21,785 nt of DNA from Chara braunii. Lineage: Eukaryota > Streptophyta > Charophyceae > Charales > Characeae. The translations under genes and the position numbers were made by a program. Every line of letters begins with the position of its first letter. Positions within the stretch are counted from its first letter, which is position 1. Under the pieces are notes generated by a model, which did no database searches, was not told where the DNA came from, and worked only from the letters and a program-made list of their open reading frames with translations. The DNA lies in the NCBI GenBank assembly GCA_003427395.1, contig BFEA01001045.1:213087-234871 (forward strand), given 5' to 3'. This document shows positions 1-8,852 of this stretch, piece after piece.

Positions 1-57
1 CCTTGCAGCCGCGGCGCGGCGCGGCGAGGAAAAAAAAAAAAAACAGAAAAACACAAC

Positions 58-204
58 CGCCTTTTCGAACACCGCCCTGACACCACTGCCAGCCTTGAGT
101 TACGAACGCCTTTTCGAACTCAGGCCCTGATACAGTCGCCGAAGGCCTGTTTTTCGTGCCTTTAGGAACTCAAAACATGACGCGTCCGCCGTTGTTTCAA
201 AAAA
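58..204. repeat. Degenerate 49-bp tandem repeat, three units
   Basis: Units begin at about 58, 107 and 156. Units 1 and 2 both open with cgccttttcgaac and share gccctga further in. Unit 3 is more diverged (gcctttaggaactc). The spacing is 49 bases each time, aligned by eye. The array follows a GC-rich stretch (1-29) and an A-run (30-43). No coding meaning is evident. Confidence 0.55.
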
Positions 205-1194
205 AAAAGAGTGGCCCAGTGGCCCGGGTCCACTTGCCCGGCCGGGCCAAAAAGAAAAGAAAAAAACAATTTGTATTTTAAATTTGGTAAAGAATTTCGA
301 TGTGACCGTGAGGTAAAAGTTGTTCAGTTTATGTTTCTGCATAACATTGTTTTTTTTCGGAGTTTTTGGATTTTATTTTTTGTATATTTTTTTGGCTGGG
401 ACCTTCCCTGGTCCTTGCATGGCCGGGCCGTCCGGGAAAATAGGGTGAACCGGGCGGCCGGCTGGTAGCCTAGGTGGAGAGGTTTTTTTTTTCTTTTTTT
501 TTTTTTAATAACAAAACACCTTCAATTTCATTTCAAAATCTTGCAAAGAGGCCGGGGACCTCACAAATCAACCCGGAGTTATCCCGGCAGCTTCAGCCGG
601 TTTCGCTTACAGCCATCAGGGCTGGGTTCCACTTCCAACAACTAAAGAACATCACAGGTGCAAGCCTCTACATGCGACCACTACTCGTTCTAGTCTCACT
701 GCTACATCCATTCCCCCAATCCTAATTTAAGCAACCAATCACTGACTATCCTTACTTATACTGTGGTAAGAGCCAAACTACCTATATACCTATCTTCCTA
801 GTACACAGGCCTATACGGCCTGACACCAGCCTAAAATGACCGGCTGGAACTGAAGTTCCTAGTAACCACGCCACTCAACCACCCCCCACCCCTGTATGAC
901 CTCCTGCGGTAGGCACCTCGAACCGAGATACCCTGGTTCGTAGACACGTCAACCTACTCCACTAACTTACCCCGTCAGCCACTTGGAAACAATCAGTCCC
1001 CGAGAGGAGTGAGCCCCTGCCAATTGGTAGGAGAGTTACTGTACTGGTGGGAGACCCTACATATCTCCCTTGAATTCAATTCTTTGTGGACTTTGACAGG
1101 ATGGCCTTCAGTTTCAGGTCTTTATTATCATAACTCTAGCATTGCAACCCCGTACCAGCCACATGATCCCCGTTTTTTTTTCCTTATGAAAAAG
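205..1194. other. No gene seen; AT-rich then mixed-composition spacer
   Basis: Positions 240-400 are AT-rich and flanked by GC-rich patches (about 212-246 and 418-466) that both contain GGCCGGGCC. A long T-rich tract lies at 482-506. The stretch 540-1194 has mixed composition with short open frames that look random. I recognise no protein motif, RNA gene or transposon end here. Confidence 0.5.
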
Positions 1195-1511
1195 TCCATG
1201 GTGTTGTAGAGGCCAGTCACTGACTAGACAGTGATCACCTGGGGCAGCAGGCCGTGGGTGTCCTGGAATATGAGACCACCTCCCATCCCATCCTCACATC
1301 AATACTGCTAGTGCACCCCCTATCCCACTATCCTACCTCAGTGTGACCAGCACTCAGGACCATTACCCTACCAATGGGCAGGTAACTTGGACCGAACAGC
1401 AGTGATGGGCACCAGGGCTGATAGGTTGCCCAGCCCTGGTGGAAGCGGAATCGGACGAGCCTTGTCGAACGGGAACTTCGGATACCAGCACCAAAAAAAA
1501 AAAAAAAAAAG
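1195..1511. repeat. Dispersed block, copy A, ending in an A-run
   Basis: This copy aligns by eye with block B (2478-2710) and block C (11135-11425). Shared stretches include gtagaggcc, cccactatcctacct, a CTCAGGACCATTACCCT-like string, GACCGAAC and CGAGCCTTGTCG. Copy A ends in a run of A's at 1493-1510, as a retroposed copy would. It also carries a perfect 10-bp hairpin, CACCAGGGCT/AGCCCTGGTG (1410-1419 and 1432-1441), which is not kept in B or C. Because copy C lies just upstream of the LINE ORF1, the block may be LINE 5' UTR sequence (inference). Confidence 0.55.
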
Positions 1512-1663
1512 GACCGAGCATTGGCCAGTTGCTGCGCCTCCTGTGTGGTCCCCTCCCTGTCTGAACATCAGCTGTATCTGCTTGATGTGCGTAGAGCGGG
1601 CCAACAGGCTACCCCTAGATGGCAACCTCTGGCTTGCCTCTGTCTGTCTTTTTTTCTTTGGGG

Positions 1664-1836
1664 TAACTTCAGTAGAGTCACAAAAACGAGTTATAATTGC
1701 ACTAGTATGGGGCAAAATACAGTTTGCAATTGCACCTTGGGCACCATACCTGGCCAGAAAGCTGGATTGTATACATTGCCCGAACTGCAATTCGAAACTG
1801 AATCTTGGCCCATAGTGCAATTATAACTTATTTAGT
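1664..1836. mobile_element. Foldback MITE, copy 1 (right end eroded)
   Basis: The sequence begins TA-ACTTCAGTAGAGTC and contains GAGTTATAATTGCACTA on the left. Its inverse, TAGTGCAATTATAACTTA, lies on the right at about 1814-1831. The interior has a second inverted pair around AAATACAGTTTGCAATTGC and GCAATTCGAAACTGAATCTT, so the whole unit can fold back on itself. It matches copies 2 and 3 along its length. The outer right terminus (GACTC...TA) is not recognisable, which implies truncation or decay. No protein is encoded. A mobilising mariner-like transposase would have to be supplied elsewhere (inference). Confidence 0.8.
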
Positions 1837-1841
1837 TTCCT

Positions 1842-1905
1842 CTTCGGGCCCGGTTCTCAGCACGTGATGCTCCCCACAAATAGATGGAGCATGTGTTAAA
1901 AAAAA
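1842..1905 (+). repeat. Truncated LINE 3'-tail relic with A-run
   Basis: It contains GTGATGCTCCCCACAAATAG followed by ATGGAGC and an 8-A run (1898-1905). This matches the stem-loop region near the 3' end of the LINE at 21681-21710 and the tail at 17110-17136. The GCTCC/GGAGC stem (1869-1873 and 1886-1890) is intact. The copy lies between two MITE copies and abuts the left TA of MITE copy 2. It is either a very short 5'-truncated LINE insertion or a SINE tail. Confidence 0.6.
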
Positions 1906-1909
1906 GGGG

Positions 1910-2083
1910 TAGCTTCAGTAGAGTCGCAAAAAGGAGTTATAATTGCAGTACGCGGCAAGATACAGTTTGCAATTGCACTTGGGGCACCCTACCTGGCAAG
2001 AAAGGTGGGTTGTATACATTGCAATTGCAAACTGTATCTTGGCCCATACTGCAATTATAACTCATTTTTTTGACTCCGGCGTA
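1910..2083. mobile_element. Foldback MITE, copy 2 (complete, TA-flanked)
   Basis: The element body spans 1912-2081 (170 bp) and is flanked by TA on both sides (1910-1911 and 2082-2083). The left end runs GCTTCAGTAGAGTCGCAAAA then GGAGTTATAATTGCAGTA. The right end read in reverse is CGCCGGAGTCAAAAAAATG then AGTTATAATTGCAGTA. An inner inverted pair is GGCAAGATACAGTTTGCAAT against its complement at 2024-2045, so nearly the whole element forms a hairpin. A TA duplication and no coding capacity fit a Tc1/mariner-type (Stowaway-like) MITE. Confidence 0.85.
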
Positions 2084-2477
2084 CAGGTTCCCCTTTTTCT
2101 TTTTTTATAATCCTTCATTTCCAAACACCCGTTACCGAAGTCACGGCCCAAAATGAAGAGTCCGTCGAAGTGGGACGTTTTCACCCTAGCTCACTCGTTT
2201 ACAATAGGGTCTGCGTGGCTTCTTCATTTTCTTTTTGTTGGCCAGTGTCTGTGGGCATGTGAAAGTTGGCGACGTCGGTAGGGGTGCCTATAATGATTGG
2301 GCATGGGGGCAAAAAAGGCCCTTTACCTGTCTGGCATGGGAAAAAAAAAACGCTCGTAAGCAAGAGAGAAAAAAAAATACACGAAAAAAAAAGGAAAAAC
2401 AAGCCCTTTGGAATGGGAGGAAAAAGGGCTTGATGGCAGCTTGCATGCCGCACGTGTTCCACAGCTAACATACTCAT
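2084..2477. other. No gene seen; A/T-run-rich spacer
   Basis: The stretch contains several homopurine and poly(A) runs (2341-2400) and T-runs (2093-2107). Overlapping open frames on both strands are lysine- or phenylalanine-rich translations of these runs, not genes. No repeat match to the rest of the window was noticed. Confidence 0.5.
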
Positions 2478-2710
2478 GAGACTCCCATCCTACCCCCCCT
2501 TTCGATATATTATCTCCTGGTGCACCCTTACTCCTTTTCTATCTTACCTTATGCGAGGAGCATCACTCTCCACTGGAGCAACCTGACCAGACAGCGGACG
2601 CAGGCACTGATGATGAATGAGCTCCCCCATTCAGCCCCAGTTGAGGCACTAGCATACAAGCCCCGTTATACGGGTACCTCGGGAGCTAGCGCAAAGTTCT
2701 CAACTAGTCC
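2478..2710. repeat. Dispersed block, copy B
   Basis: Homologous by eye to copies A (1270-1490) and C (11165-11425). Landmarks in order are ACTCCCATCCTACC, a TCTCCTGG-TGCAC string, the pyrimidine-rich CTATCTTACCT, ACCTGACCAGAC, CATTCAGCCCCAGTTGA and GGTACCTCGGGAGCTAG. Copy B continues into the 247-bp tandem duplication. Copy C continues into the start of LINE ORF1. This order suggests that 2478-3400 is an isolated LINE 5' UTR relic (inference). Confidence 0.5.
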
Positions 2711-2888
2711 CATGAGCAGTGAGGCCACCCATAGGCGTCACTGTGTCTAATGGTCAGCTAAGCAAGGTGTAACCCATGAGCCCCGTACCTCTAAGCACCA
2801 ACCCAGCACGGCGCAGTTCATATATGTCTACTGTCGGTTGTTGAATATGCTGGTTGTTATGTGAGCTAGTGTGATAACATAGTCTGTA

Positions 2889-3381
2889 TGGATGTATCTG
2901 GTTGCTTTCTGCTACCAATGAGCCTTGCTTATGTCTGTTCGCTAGGGAGAATAGACCAGTGGTAATGGTGGAGACCTCAACCTTCATCAACTACCCCCAA
3001 CCAACCTCTGATAGCTCACCTCCCCAGAATGGGTCTACGGACATTGAGAGTAGGACACACCACTTGTTTCGATATTGGTTTCCCTACAAGGCACCCCTGC
3101 CCACCATAGGACTGCCACAGTGTCACCATGCACAGTGACTGTATGTGGTTGCTTTCTGCTACTAATTAGCCTTGCTCATGTCTGTTTGCTAGGGAGAATA
3201 GACCAGTGGTAATCGTGGAGACCTTGACCTTCATCAACTACCCCCGACCAACCTCTGATAGCCCAACTCCTTAGAATGGGTCTACGGACATTGAGAGTAG
3301 GACACACCTCTTGATTCGATATTGGTTTCCCTACAAGGCACCCCTGCCCACCATAGGACTGCCACAGTGTCACCATGCACC
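2889..3381. repeat. 247-bp tandem duplication, two units
   Basis: Unit 1 is about 2889-3134 and unit 2 is about 3136-3381. Anchors GTTGCTTTCT (2901 and 3148) and GGGTCTACGG (3031 and 3278) are both 247 bases apart. The units differ by scattered substitutions only, so the duplication is much younger than the divergence among blocks A, B and C. The ORFs crossing it share the same peptides only because of the duplication. Confidence 0.93.
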
Positions 3382-4238
3382 CAAACAGCCCCTTACAACT
3401 CTCCGGCCCAGGAGAGTAGCATCCATCCCACATCAGGAGAGCCTTCGCGACCTACGAAGACCCCTGAGGAGTGTCGTTGGCAGGCGGTCGAAACTAGTCG
3501 GGTCCATGCCGCGTGGTTTACTTGTAATATTTTCATCACACTCGCGTTGGGGAGACTATTTCTCCTGAACTTGTATTCTATGGTATGGATTATCGCACTA
3601 TGTTTTGACTGCTCGCTCATTTGGAAAGTCAATCAATGCTTACCCTAGATGTGTTGACATACAGTGTCATGCACATATTGACGTACACAGGATAAATCTG
3701 ATAGCAAGCATGTCCAAAAATTTTGTTGCACATCCGTGAGATACAGGTCTAAGATGCAAGTATGTACCCAATGGTTTCCCCCTGCCCGCCAAGTGGTGGG
3801 TCGCAGATCATTCTTTTTCAAGTTTTTATTTTTCTTTCCATGTTTTCTCAGTTCCAGTTTTATTTTTTGTTTCCTTGCGTGTGACCATCGGGAATACTTG
3901 CAGTCCAATAGTCGTGTTTGGTTGGCCCCATTATTATACCAGTATTTGGGTTGCCCTTCTGGTTTTGAACCCATGTTGTTCTGTTTCACTGGTTCCATTT
4001 ACTTTTTCTGCTATTTTTCCTGGTCTCTTTCCTTCCTCGTATTCAATTTCCAGTTCTACGACTCCCTACTTACTTGTACCTTCTGACTCCTACCGACCTC
4101 GATCTGGTAACTTTGAACTTGAGTGGTTACTTTTCAGCTACATTACCTTTTTGTCCTTCTCCTGTTCTTGGCTCAACTTGATGAGGTGACTTTTGAACTG
4201 TACTTTTCCGGAGACTTCAGGAAGCTTTATCAAAGTTT
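3382..4238. other. No gene seen; T-rich spacer
   Basis: After the tandem repeat there are about 270 bases of mixed sequence, then a T/C-rich stretch (3800-4200). Its plus-strand frames are rich in Phe, Ser and Leu purely because of composition. I see no conserved motif, splice-site pattern or repeat match that would support a gene. Confidence 0.45.
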
Positions 4239-4350
4239 GGGGCTCGTTATACATTCCTTGCCGCGTCCTCGGGGCCAAAGGATTCTTGAGAGGTTTGAAG
4301 GAAATTCCTGCCGTTGACATGCATTGTTCCACGTATCCTTGGGGTGGTCT
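4239..4350 (+). repeat. Left-type terminus of element I
   Basis: In order it contains GGGGCTCGTT, ATTCCTTG, GCGTCCTCGGGGCCAAAGGA, GAAGGAAATTCC and TTCCACGTATCC. The reverse complement of 8760-8849 shows the same order with GGGGCTCGTT, CTCCTTGG, GCGTCCTCAGGGCCGAAGGA, CAAGGAAATTCC and TTCCACCTGTCC. The colinear match over about 100 bases makes homology convincing. Confidence 0.75.
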
Positions 4351-4389
4351 TCCAAGGCTGATTCCTTTCGGCCACCGACCACCATTTTT

Positions 4390-5250
4390 ATAATATTACA
4401 GTCAGCGGAGGGGGCGGGCAGGGGGGGCCAATGCCTCGGTCCATTGGGTGACGTTTGTCTTGCTACGATGTGGTCCAGTTGCTGAAAACAGGAAATTTTG
4501 AAAGGCGCTGGCGACCAGAAAAAAAACCGTTAAACGGACCATTGCAACAACGCAGTGGAGTCCTCGTACGTCATCATGAATTTGTGAGCGCCCCGCGAAG
4601 GTCCATCGCCATCGACTTTGCATGTCGCCGCACCTATGTGTTGAGTCGAGCACACGTGGGGAACGTCATCGGGGACTTGGTGTTGAGGTTACATTGGTCA
4701 TGGCGGGTTGGTAGGCTGTTGTATTTTCGTGGTTCATGAGCATTGCAATACATGTGTCGATGGAGGGCGGCAACTGCGCAACGACGACAGCCATGCAAAG
4801 TTTACGACGATCGAGAAAACGGTCATGACGACTGTGCTCTTTTGTTGTCAGCGGGAGAGGGCATTGGGCAGAATGAGAGTGCAGATCCGCGCGCAGAGGA
4901 GGAAGACGCTTCATAAAGTCCGAGTCGAAGGGCTAGATACCGTGACCATCATTGAGGCTGCAATTCAGGTTTGCTGCACCACGTGTTGCAGTGTTCTTCC
5001 ACAAGCGACACCGAGGTGCCAGTGGTAGATGAAAAGGAGGACGGGGGGGGCGCGTGGGAGGATCTCAGGCAATGCGATGATGTCGCGGAGTACTTTTGGG
5101 AGAAGATGTGTATATCGTCACGTGTCTCTCGGGCGATGGCGATCGCATCCAGTGTGGACGAACGCCCACGGGATGTGCTGCCGATGTCAATGTCGACTGC
5201 AGTCGGTGTCGATCCCTTCTCTGTTGGAGGCCGTCCATAGAGGTCGGCCA
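4390..5250. other. GC/CpG-richer stretch, no gene recognised
   Basis: Base composition shifts to GC-rich and CpG-rich compared with the flanking T-rich DNA. Several overlapping open frames exist on both strands, but none shows a family motif I recognise. Lying between the putative ends of element I, it could be captured host sequence (inference). ATAGAGGTCGGCCATCAAC occurs at 5237-5255 and again at 5332-5350, a 95-base spaced direct repeat. Confidence 0.4.
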
Positions 5251-5346
5251 TCAACGATAAAGGAAGCACATGTTGAACAGGAGGACCACGAGAAGCAAAA
5301 TTGTGATTAGGTGCAGCAGTGGCAACCTTCAATAGAGGTCGGCCAT
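5251..5346 (-). pseudogene. Decayed copy of a membrane-anchor N-terminus
   Basis: Read on the minus strand from the ATG at 5346, the frame begins MADLY, meets a TGA at codon 6, then continues RLPLLHLITILLLVVLLFN and CFLYR before a second TGA at 5251. It aligns without gaps to the start of the minus-strand frame at 5697 (MADIF, then KLPLLLLVILSLNLAVFF, then CILDR). The nucleotide similarity extends upstream past AACGGCGACGA to about 5430 in this copy and 5775 in the other. It therefore looks like a diverged segmental duplicate whose hydrophobic run of about 20 residues was kept while the frame was broken. Function is unknown. Confidence 0.4.
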
Positions 5347-5448
5347 CAACAACATGTACGATAGGGCCATAATTCTACAACGACGGTGAAGGTCCAATNA
5401 ACGGCGACGATGAAGGGAGCAGGCGTTAAAGGACAACATACGACACAC

Positions 5449-5697
5449 TCACTCTAACGGGCCGTACGACCTTGCACCGCGAGCCAGACCGTGGCCTGCA
5501 CGATGGCTTCTGGAGTGGTCCACTGAAGACCTGCTCTTCGCCTGTCCCCCGTCCATGCTGACGTTCTTCTTTGTAGACCGCCTCTTGCGTGTACGTCCAG
5601 GCACTCTATCGAGGATGCAAATGTGGAAGAAAACGGCAAGGTTTAGTGAAAGGATGACTAGGAGCAGCAGTGGCAGCTTTCGAAAGATGTCGGCCAT
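5449..5697 (-). CDS. Hypothetical 82-aa protein with N-terminal membrane segment
   Basis: The frame starts at the ATG at 5697, the start shared with the decayed duplicate at 5346, and ends at the TGA at 5449. Residues 1-8 (MADIFRKL) are followed by a hydrophobic stretch of about 20 residues, then a basic region (GRTRKRRSTKK). This would be a signal-anchor topology, with a Ser/Arg/Gly-rich remainder of about 45 residues. The open frame extends upstream to 5997, but only the part from 5697 has support from the duplicate. It could be the first exon of a longer gene, a captured fragment or chance. No family is recognised and there is no clear splice donor next to the stop. Confidence 0.3.
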   Translation of the reverse strand: MADIFRKLPLLLLVILSLNLAVFFHICILDRVPGRTRKRRSTKKNVSMDGGQAKSRSSVDHSRSHRAGHGLARGARSYGPLE

Positions 5698-6114
5698 GAA
5701 AGGCAAGTGGGGAAGGGCAGTAACTAGACGACGATGGTACACCTCCAGCAAACGGCGACGAAGAGGGCTGCAAACGGCAAACTGCAGCATGGGAAAAACG
5801 CCTTGTAACGTTTCGTCGCGGAATACAGTGCACAATCGGAGCAAGGAGGGTTGGCTGAAGTATTCGAATTTGGCGACCGTTCGACCCCTTTCCGTTTGGC
5901 GGCACACACTGTGAGGGAGAAAACTGGTCGCGACGTCCGCAGGGCCGGCCGGCCACCAACGGTTACCGTTGGCATAAGGTTCTTGGAGGCCGAACATTGA
6001 AGACCCAATATTTTCAGTGTGCTGCCCGGTAGGAACTCCAATTGACCAGCCGACGAAAATTTATTGCAGACGACGGGTGCCCACGCCGCTCCGATTATCA
6101 TGAATCCTTGACCT

Positions 6115-6140
6115 CCAAGGGACCTCGGGAGGTCCCTTGG
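6115..6140. repeat. Perfect 12-bp-arm palindrome
   Basis: Arms CCAAGGGACCTC (6115-6126) and GAGGTCCCTTGG (6129-6140) are separated by GG. The same core sequence forms the centre of the longer palindrome at 8536-8581 in element II, with spacer AC instead of GG. The recurrence at the expected relative position between the two termini supports common descent of elements I and II. Confidence 0.85.
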
Positions 6141-7437
6141 GAAATGACGCCAAATGGTTGTAGCCCGAGGACGTGTGACGAACCAGCTTTTGAGTCTGCG
6201 CCATCTTCCGGATCCCCTCTCTCTCATTTTCTTTTCGAATTTTGCTCGGCTCAACAAGGCCCCTCCCTGTTTTTGATTAAAGATGCCTTGCTGAGACCCG
6301 TGTTAATTCTTGAAATTTTGTTTTCATAATTTGGGAAGTGCATGGGAAGTGCGTGCGCTTTAGTAAGCGCGCTAGGAATTTGGCCCGGCGGTTAGAAATT
6401 CCGAAATAAACGGAACCCGACGTGTCCTTTTTTTGCATGAATGTTCTTGAATACGTCGCGGAAAACTATGGGAATTTGGTGGGAATACGAATGGATGTAG
6501 GACTGCCTTTTCCCTCGCCTACTTTATGCATGGATATGGTGATTTCAATTTTTGAATTAGCATAGGATTTAGGAATCTGTAACTGTTTTGGTGCCTCTTT
6601 TTGCATTTGTGATCGGCGCCATGCAAACGAGCTTCCCCCTTTCTGCTCCCCTCACCATCTTCAACACTCCCTTCGTGCCCGCGCTCACTCTCCTGTTGTA
6701 ACCGTTTTTTTTCCTCTCTTTTTTTTTCTCTCTCTCCCCCGCCGTTCCCCGCGCCTTTTCTCTTTCTTGATCATCTGAATCTTGGATCCGTTTCGCGCTA
6801 TCCTGCGCACCCCTCTCTCTCCCACCCTAAGTCCTACGCCCAAGAGCTCGATCGACCCTCTCCTCATTCCGTCCAGCCAAGGAGAGGCACCTTATTCGCT
6901 GCTATTGTCGTTTAATGAGTTGATCGTCATTCCGTGCCCGGCAGTGGCGCCCCACTGGCCTAACACTCTGTGCAGCGATTGTTGTCGCTACGAGCGTTAC
7001 CAAACAAAAGGCTTTCACTACCGAGTACGGAGTGAGGACAAACATAAGGAAAGAGCCACGCGGCTGAGACCCTCCACGTCAGATTCTGAGTTATGCAATG
7101 AGCAGCGCCGGATTTGATCCAGAAACGGGACACCAAATACGTACCCGCCCCCTTTCACGCAAAGTGAAGAGCAACGGCCCGATGGGAAGTTCAGCGATAC
7201 TTTTTGGATTAAACTTCCCCGCGCCATGTGTCCCGTGCGGGCCTTTTTCTCCCTCAAAACCCGCGCAGTGACGGACCCTCCCCCTTCTTACTAAGTCGGA
7301 CCGGCACAGGGGACTTCAGTTCCCCACACTCAACTTTCCAAAAATCCTTGGCACACCCCATCTCGCTGCCTTTCTGGGCCACCTTTCGCAATTTAAACAC
7401 TCCGAACGAAAGACAGCGCAGGGCGTGAGGTTGAGCG
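6141..7437. other. No gene recognised; includes a pyrimidine-rich tract
   Basis: The tract 6635-6770 is strongly C/T-rich (runs of T, then TCTCTCTCTCCCCC), as in plant core promoters or 5' leaders, but no supported coding frame follows. Small structures are a GCGCTT/AAGCGC hairpin (6355-6370), two GGGAAGTGC copies 11 bases apart (6333 and 6344) and a GGGAAGTT/AACTTCCC inverted pair (7184-7191 and 7212-7219). None has a known function here. Confidence 0.4.
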
Positions 7438-7565
7438 CCACAGACGCCCCAAAGATTCCCCAAGGAAATGTTTTAACATCTTTTTTTCGTTTTCATCCCT
7501 GAGGATAGGTGGAACAAAATTTTCCTCGGGCAATTTACGTCCCCGAGGAGTGTCTGACGAGGCCC
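7438..7565 (-). repeat. Right-type terminus of element I
   Basis: Read on the minus strand from 7565, it gives GGGCCTCGTC, GACACTCCTCGGGG, CGTAAATTGCCCGAGGAA, TTGTTCCACCTATCCTCAGG, an A-run with GATG, and CATTTCCTTGGGGAATC. The plus strand from 8394 shows the same order: GACACTCCTTGGG, CGTAAAG, CGAGGAATTGTTC, CCACTTATCCTCGGGGATG, a 9-A run and GGAAATTCCTTGGG. This is the strongest terminus match in the window. Confidence 0.8.
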
Positions 7566-7568
7566 TTT

Positions 7569-8390
7569 CACGAATACGAGTAGGTAGTACCTTGTTTACA
7601 ATTCGGGAAGGTATAGGAGTCTTGTCAAATGTAGTCTTGTCTATCTTGCCCTAGGTACTACAGGACCCCTGACAAAGCCGTACAGGCGACCGGCAGAAAC
7701 ACAGTGTAGGGTCCAATCGCCTGATCTGCGTCTGTTTTGTCACTAAGAATTTTTTGACGCAGTTACCTGCACTCGGTGCTGCTCTCGTTTCGGCATTTCC
7801 CTGTGTGGTGTGCCTTGTGTATACTGCATACTGTGTGCTCGAGCACTTGCGTGTTTTGTGCACCAGGCTGATGCTTGCACCACTGGGATTTTTNGGACCG
7901 ATTACCACCTTCCCACCACACCGCCCATAATTGGGGGATGAGGGGNCGGGGGGGAGGGCGGGGGGGGAGGGGGAATTGATATGCGTTTCCTGTGTGGAAA
8001 ATGTATGATGTCTTCTTTTCTCTTGGCTTGCCGGTGATGAGCATCCGGACTGGTGCCCCCCATAATAGAAAGGGTATGTGTGTGTGTTAAAAAAATNAAA
8101 AATAAAAAAAAGAAAGCCATGTACAATGTTGAGTAGGTTTTTTTTTTTCTTTTTCTTTTGGAAGACTGCCCAGGGTGTTGTAGAGGCCAAGGGCAAGACC
8201 CGCTGTGATTGCTGGNAGCCACAGCCAATGGTTGTCCTGACANGATAGGCCGCCTACCCTACCCAGGGACCTGGACCCACTAGCGAGGTATTCTACTTCG
8301 TGGTTGATGTTTTCGATCATNTGNGGCTGGGGGTGACAGGCGTGAACCTCACATCTCACTTTGCATCGACGGGCCCGCCTGATGCAGTAT
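7569..8390. other. No gene seen; low-complexity spacer
   Basis: It contains a G-rich tract (7932-7974), A-runs at 8087-8115 and a T/C run at 8138-8159. The string GGTGTTGTAGAGGCCA (8175) matches the start of block A (1199). No coding motif is visible. Several single N's here limit reading. Confidence 0.4.
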
Positions 8391-8393
8391 ACA

Positions 8394-8849
8394 GGGGCTC
8401 NTTCGACACTCCTTGGGCGCGTAAAGTCCNCGAGGAATTGTTCATTCCACTTATCCTCGGGGATGCAGTCGGCAAAAAAAAAGTGAAAACACTCCGAAGG
8501 AAATTCCTTGGGCTCCGAGGACTCCCAGCCATTTCTTCCTTTTGCCCANGGGACCTCACGAGGTCCCTTGGGCAAAAGGAATCCGCGTTTCACGGAGAGG
8601 AGCGGGCACATGGGTAGAGAGACGTTACCACCGANAATCTGGATCGTGGCGGCACCCTATTGGCTGAAGGCCTCAAACACATTTGATTTTGTTTTTCTTT
8701 TCTTTTTNCTTGTCTGACATCGTTCGAAGGAAATGTCCTCGGGCAACGTCCCCGNGGACAGGTGGAANGATGNCGGGAATTTCCTTGAAACCCCCCAAGG
8801 AAACTTCCTTCGGCCCTGAGGACGCCCCAAGGAGTGTCGAACGAGCCCC
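8394..8849. mobile_element. 456-bp TIR element (element II), MITE-like
   Basis: Ends are GGGGCTC-N-TTCGACACTCCTTGGG (from 8394) and its near-exact inverse CCCCAAGGAGTGTCGAACGAG followed by CCCC (to 8849). The direct flanks are ACA on both sides (8391-8393 and 8850-8852), consistent with a 3-bp target duplication. Subterminal regions differ between the ends and match the two different ends of element I. A perfect palindrome sits near the middle. The unit is too short to encode a transposase and has no credible frame. It is best read as a non-autonomous, internally deleted relative of element I. Superfamily assignment (Harbinger-like) is inference from the 3-bp duplication and G-rich ends. Confidence 0.75.
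8536..8581. repeat. 22-bp-arm palindrome inside element II
   Basis: The left arm, 8536-8557, contains one N (at 8549) and the right arm is 8560-8581, with a 2-base spacer AC. The right arm starts GAGGTCCCTTGGG and ends CAAAAGGAA. Every called base pairs. Such a sequence would extrude as a hairpin almost without a loop. The inner 12 bp of each arm equal those of the palindrome at 6115-6140. Confidence 0.93.
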
Positions 8850-8852
8850 ACA

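Larger units (their letters stand above)
4239..7565. mobile_element. Possible 3.3-kb DNA transposon (element I)
   Basis: The left end reads GGGGCTCGTTATACATTCCT on the plus strand. The right end read in reverse from 7565 is GGGCCTCGTCAGACACTCCT. Both ends also carry an inner TTGTTCCAC-N-TATCCT string followed by a G-run. Each end is a clear relative of one end of element II (8394-8849): the left end pairs with 8849 and the right end with 8394. The flanking triplets are TTT on both sides (4236-4238 and 7566-7568), which would suit a 3-bp target duplication but is weak because it is homopolymeric. The G-rich ends and 3-bp duplication recall PIF/Harbinger or a related superfamily (inference). 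No transposase was recognised inside, so element I would be non-autonomous and carrying other DNA. The two ends could instead belong to two separate broken elements. Confidence 0.5.

Noticed and set aside
212-466. GC-rich patches flanking an AT-rich core as possible terminal inverted repeats.
   Set aside because: The match is limited to GGCCGGGCC-like strings and an A-rich edge. No clear inverted alignment or target duplication is visible.
1387-1826. Overlapping open frames of 100-150 codons on both strands.
   Set aside because: They run across an A-run and a foldback MITE, and the peptides mirror the repeat. There is no codon or motif support.
3736-4189. Hydrophobic plus-strand frames resembling a membrane protein.
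   Set aside because: The Phe/Ser/Leu richness follows from T/C-rich composition. Two frames are equally hydrophobic and neither has a motif.
4239-7565. A transposase gene inside element I.
   Set aside because: I looked through the frames on both strands for DDE-type or Myb-like signatures and found none that I could support.
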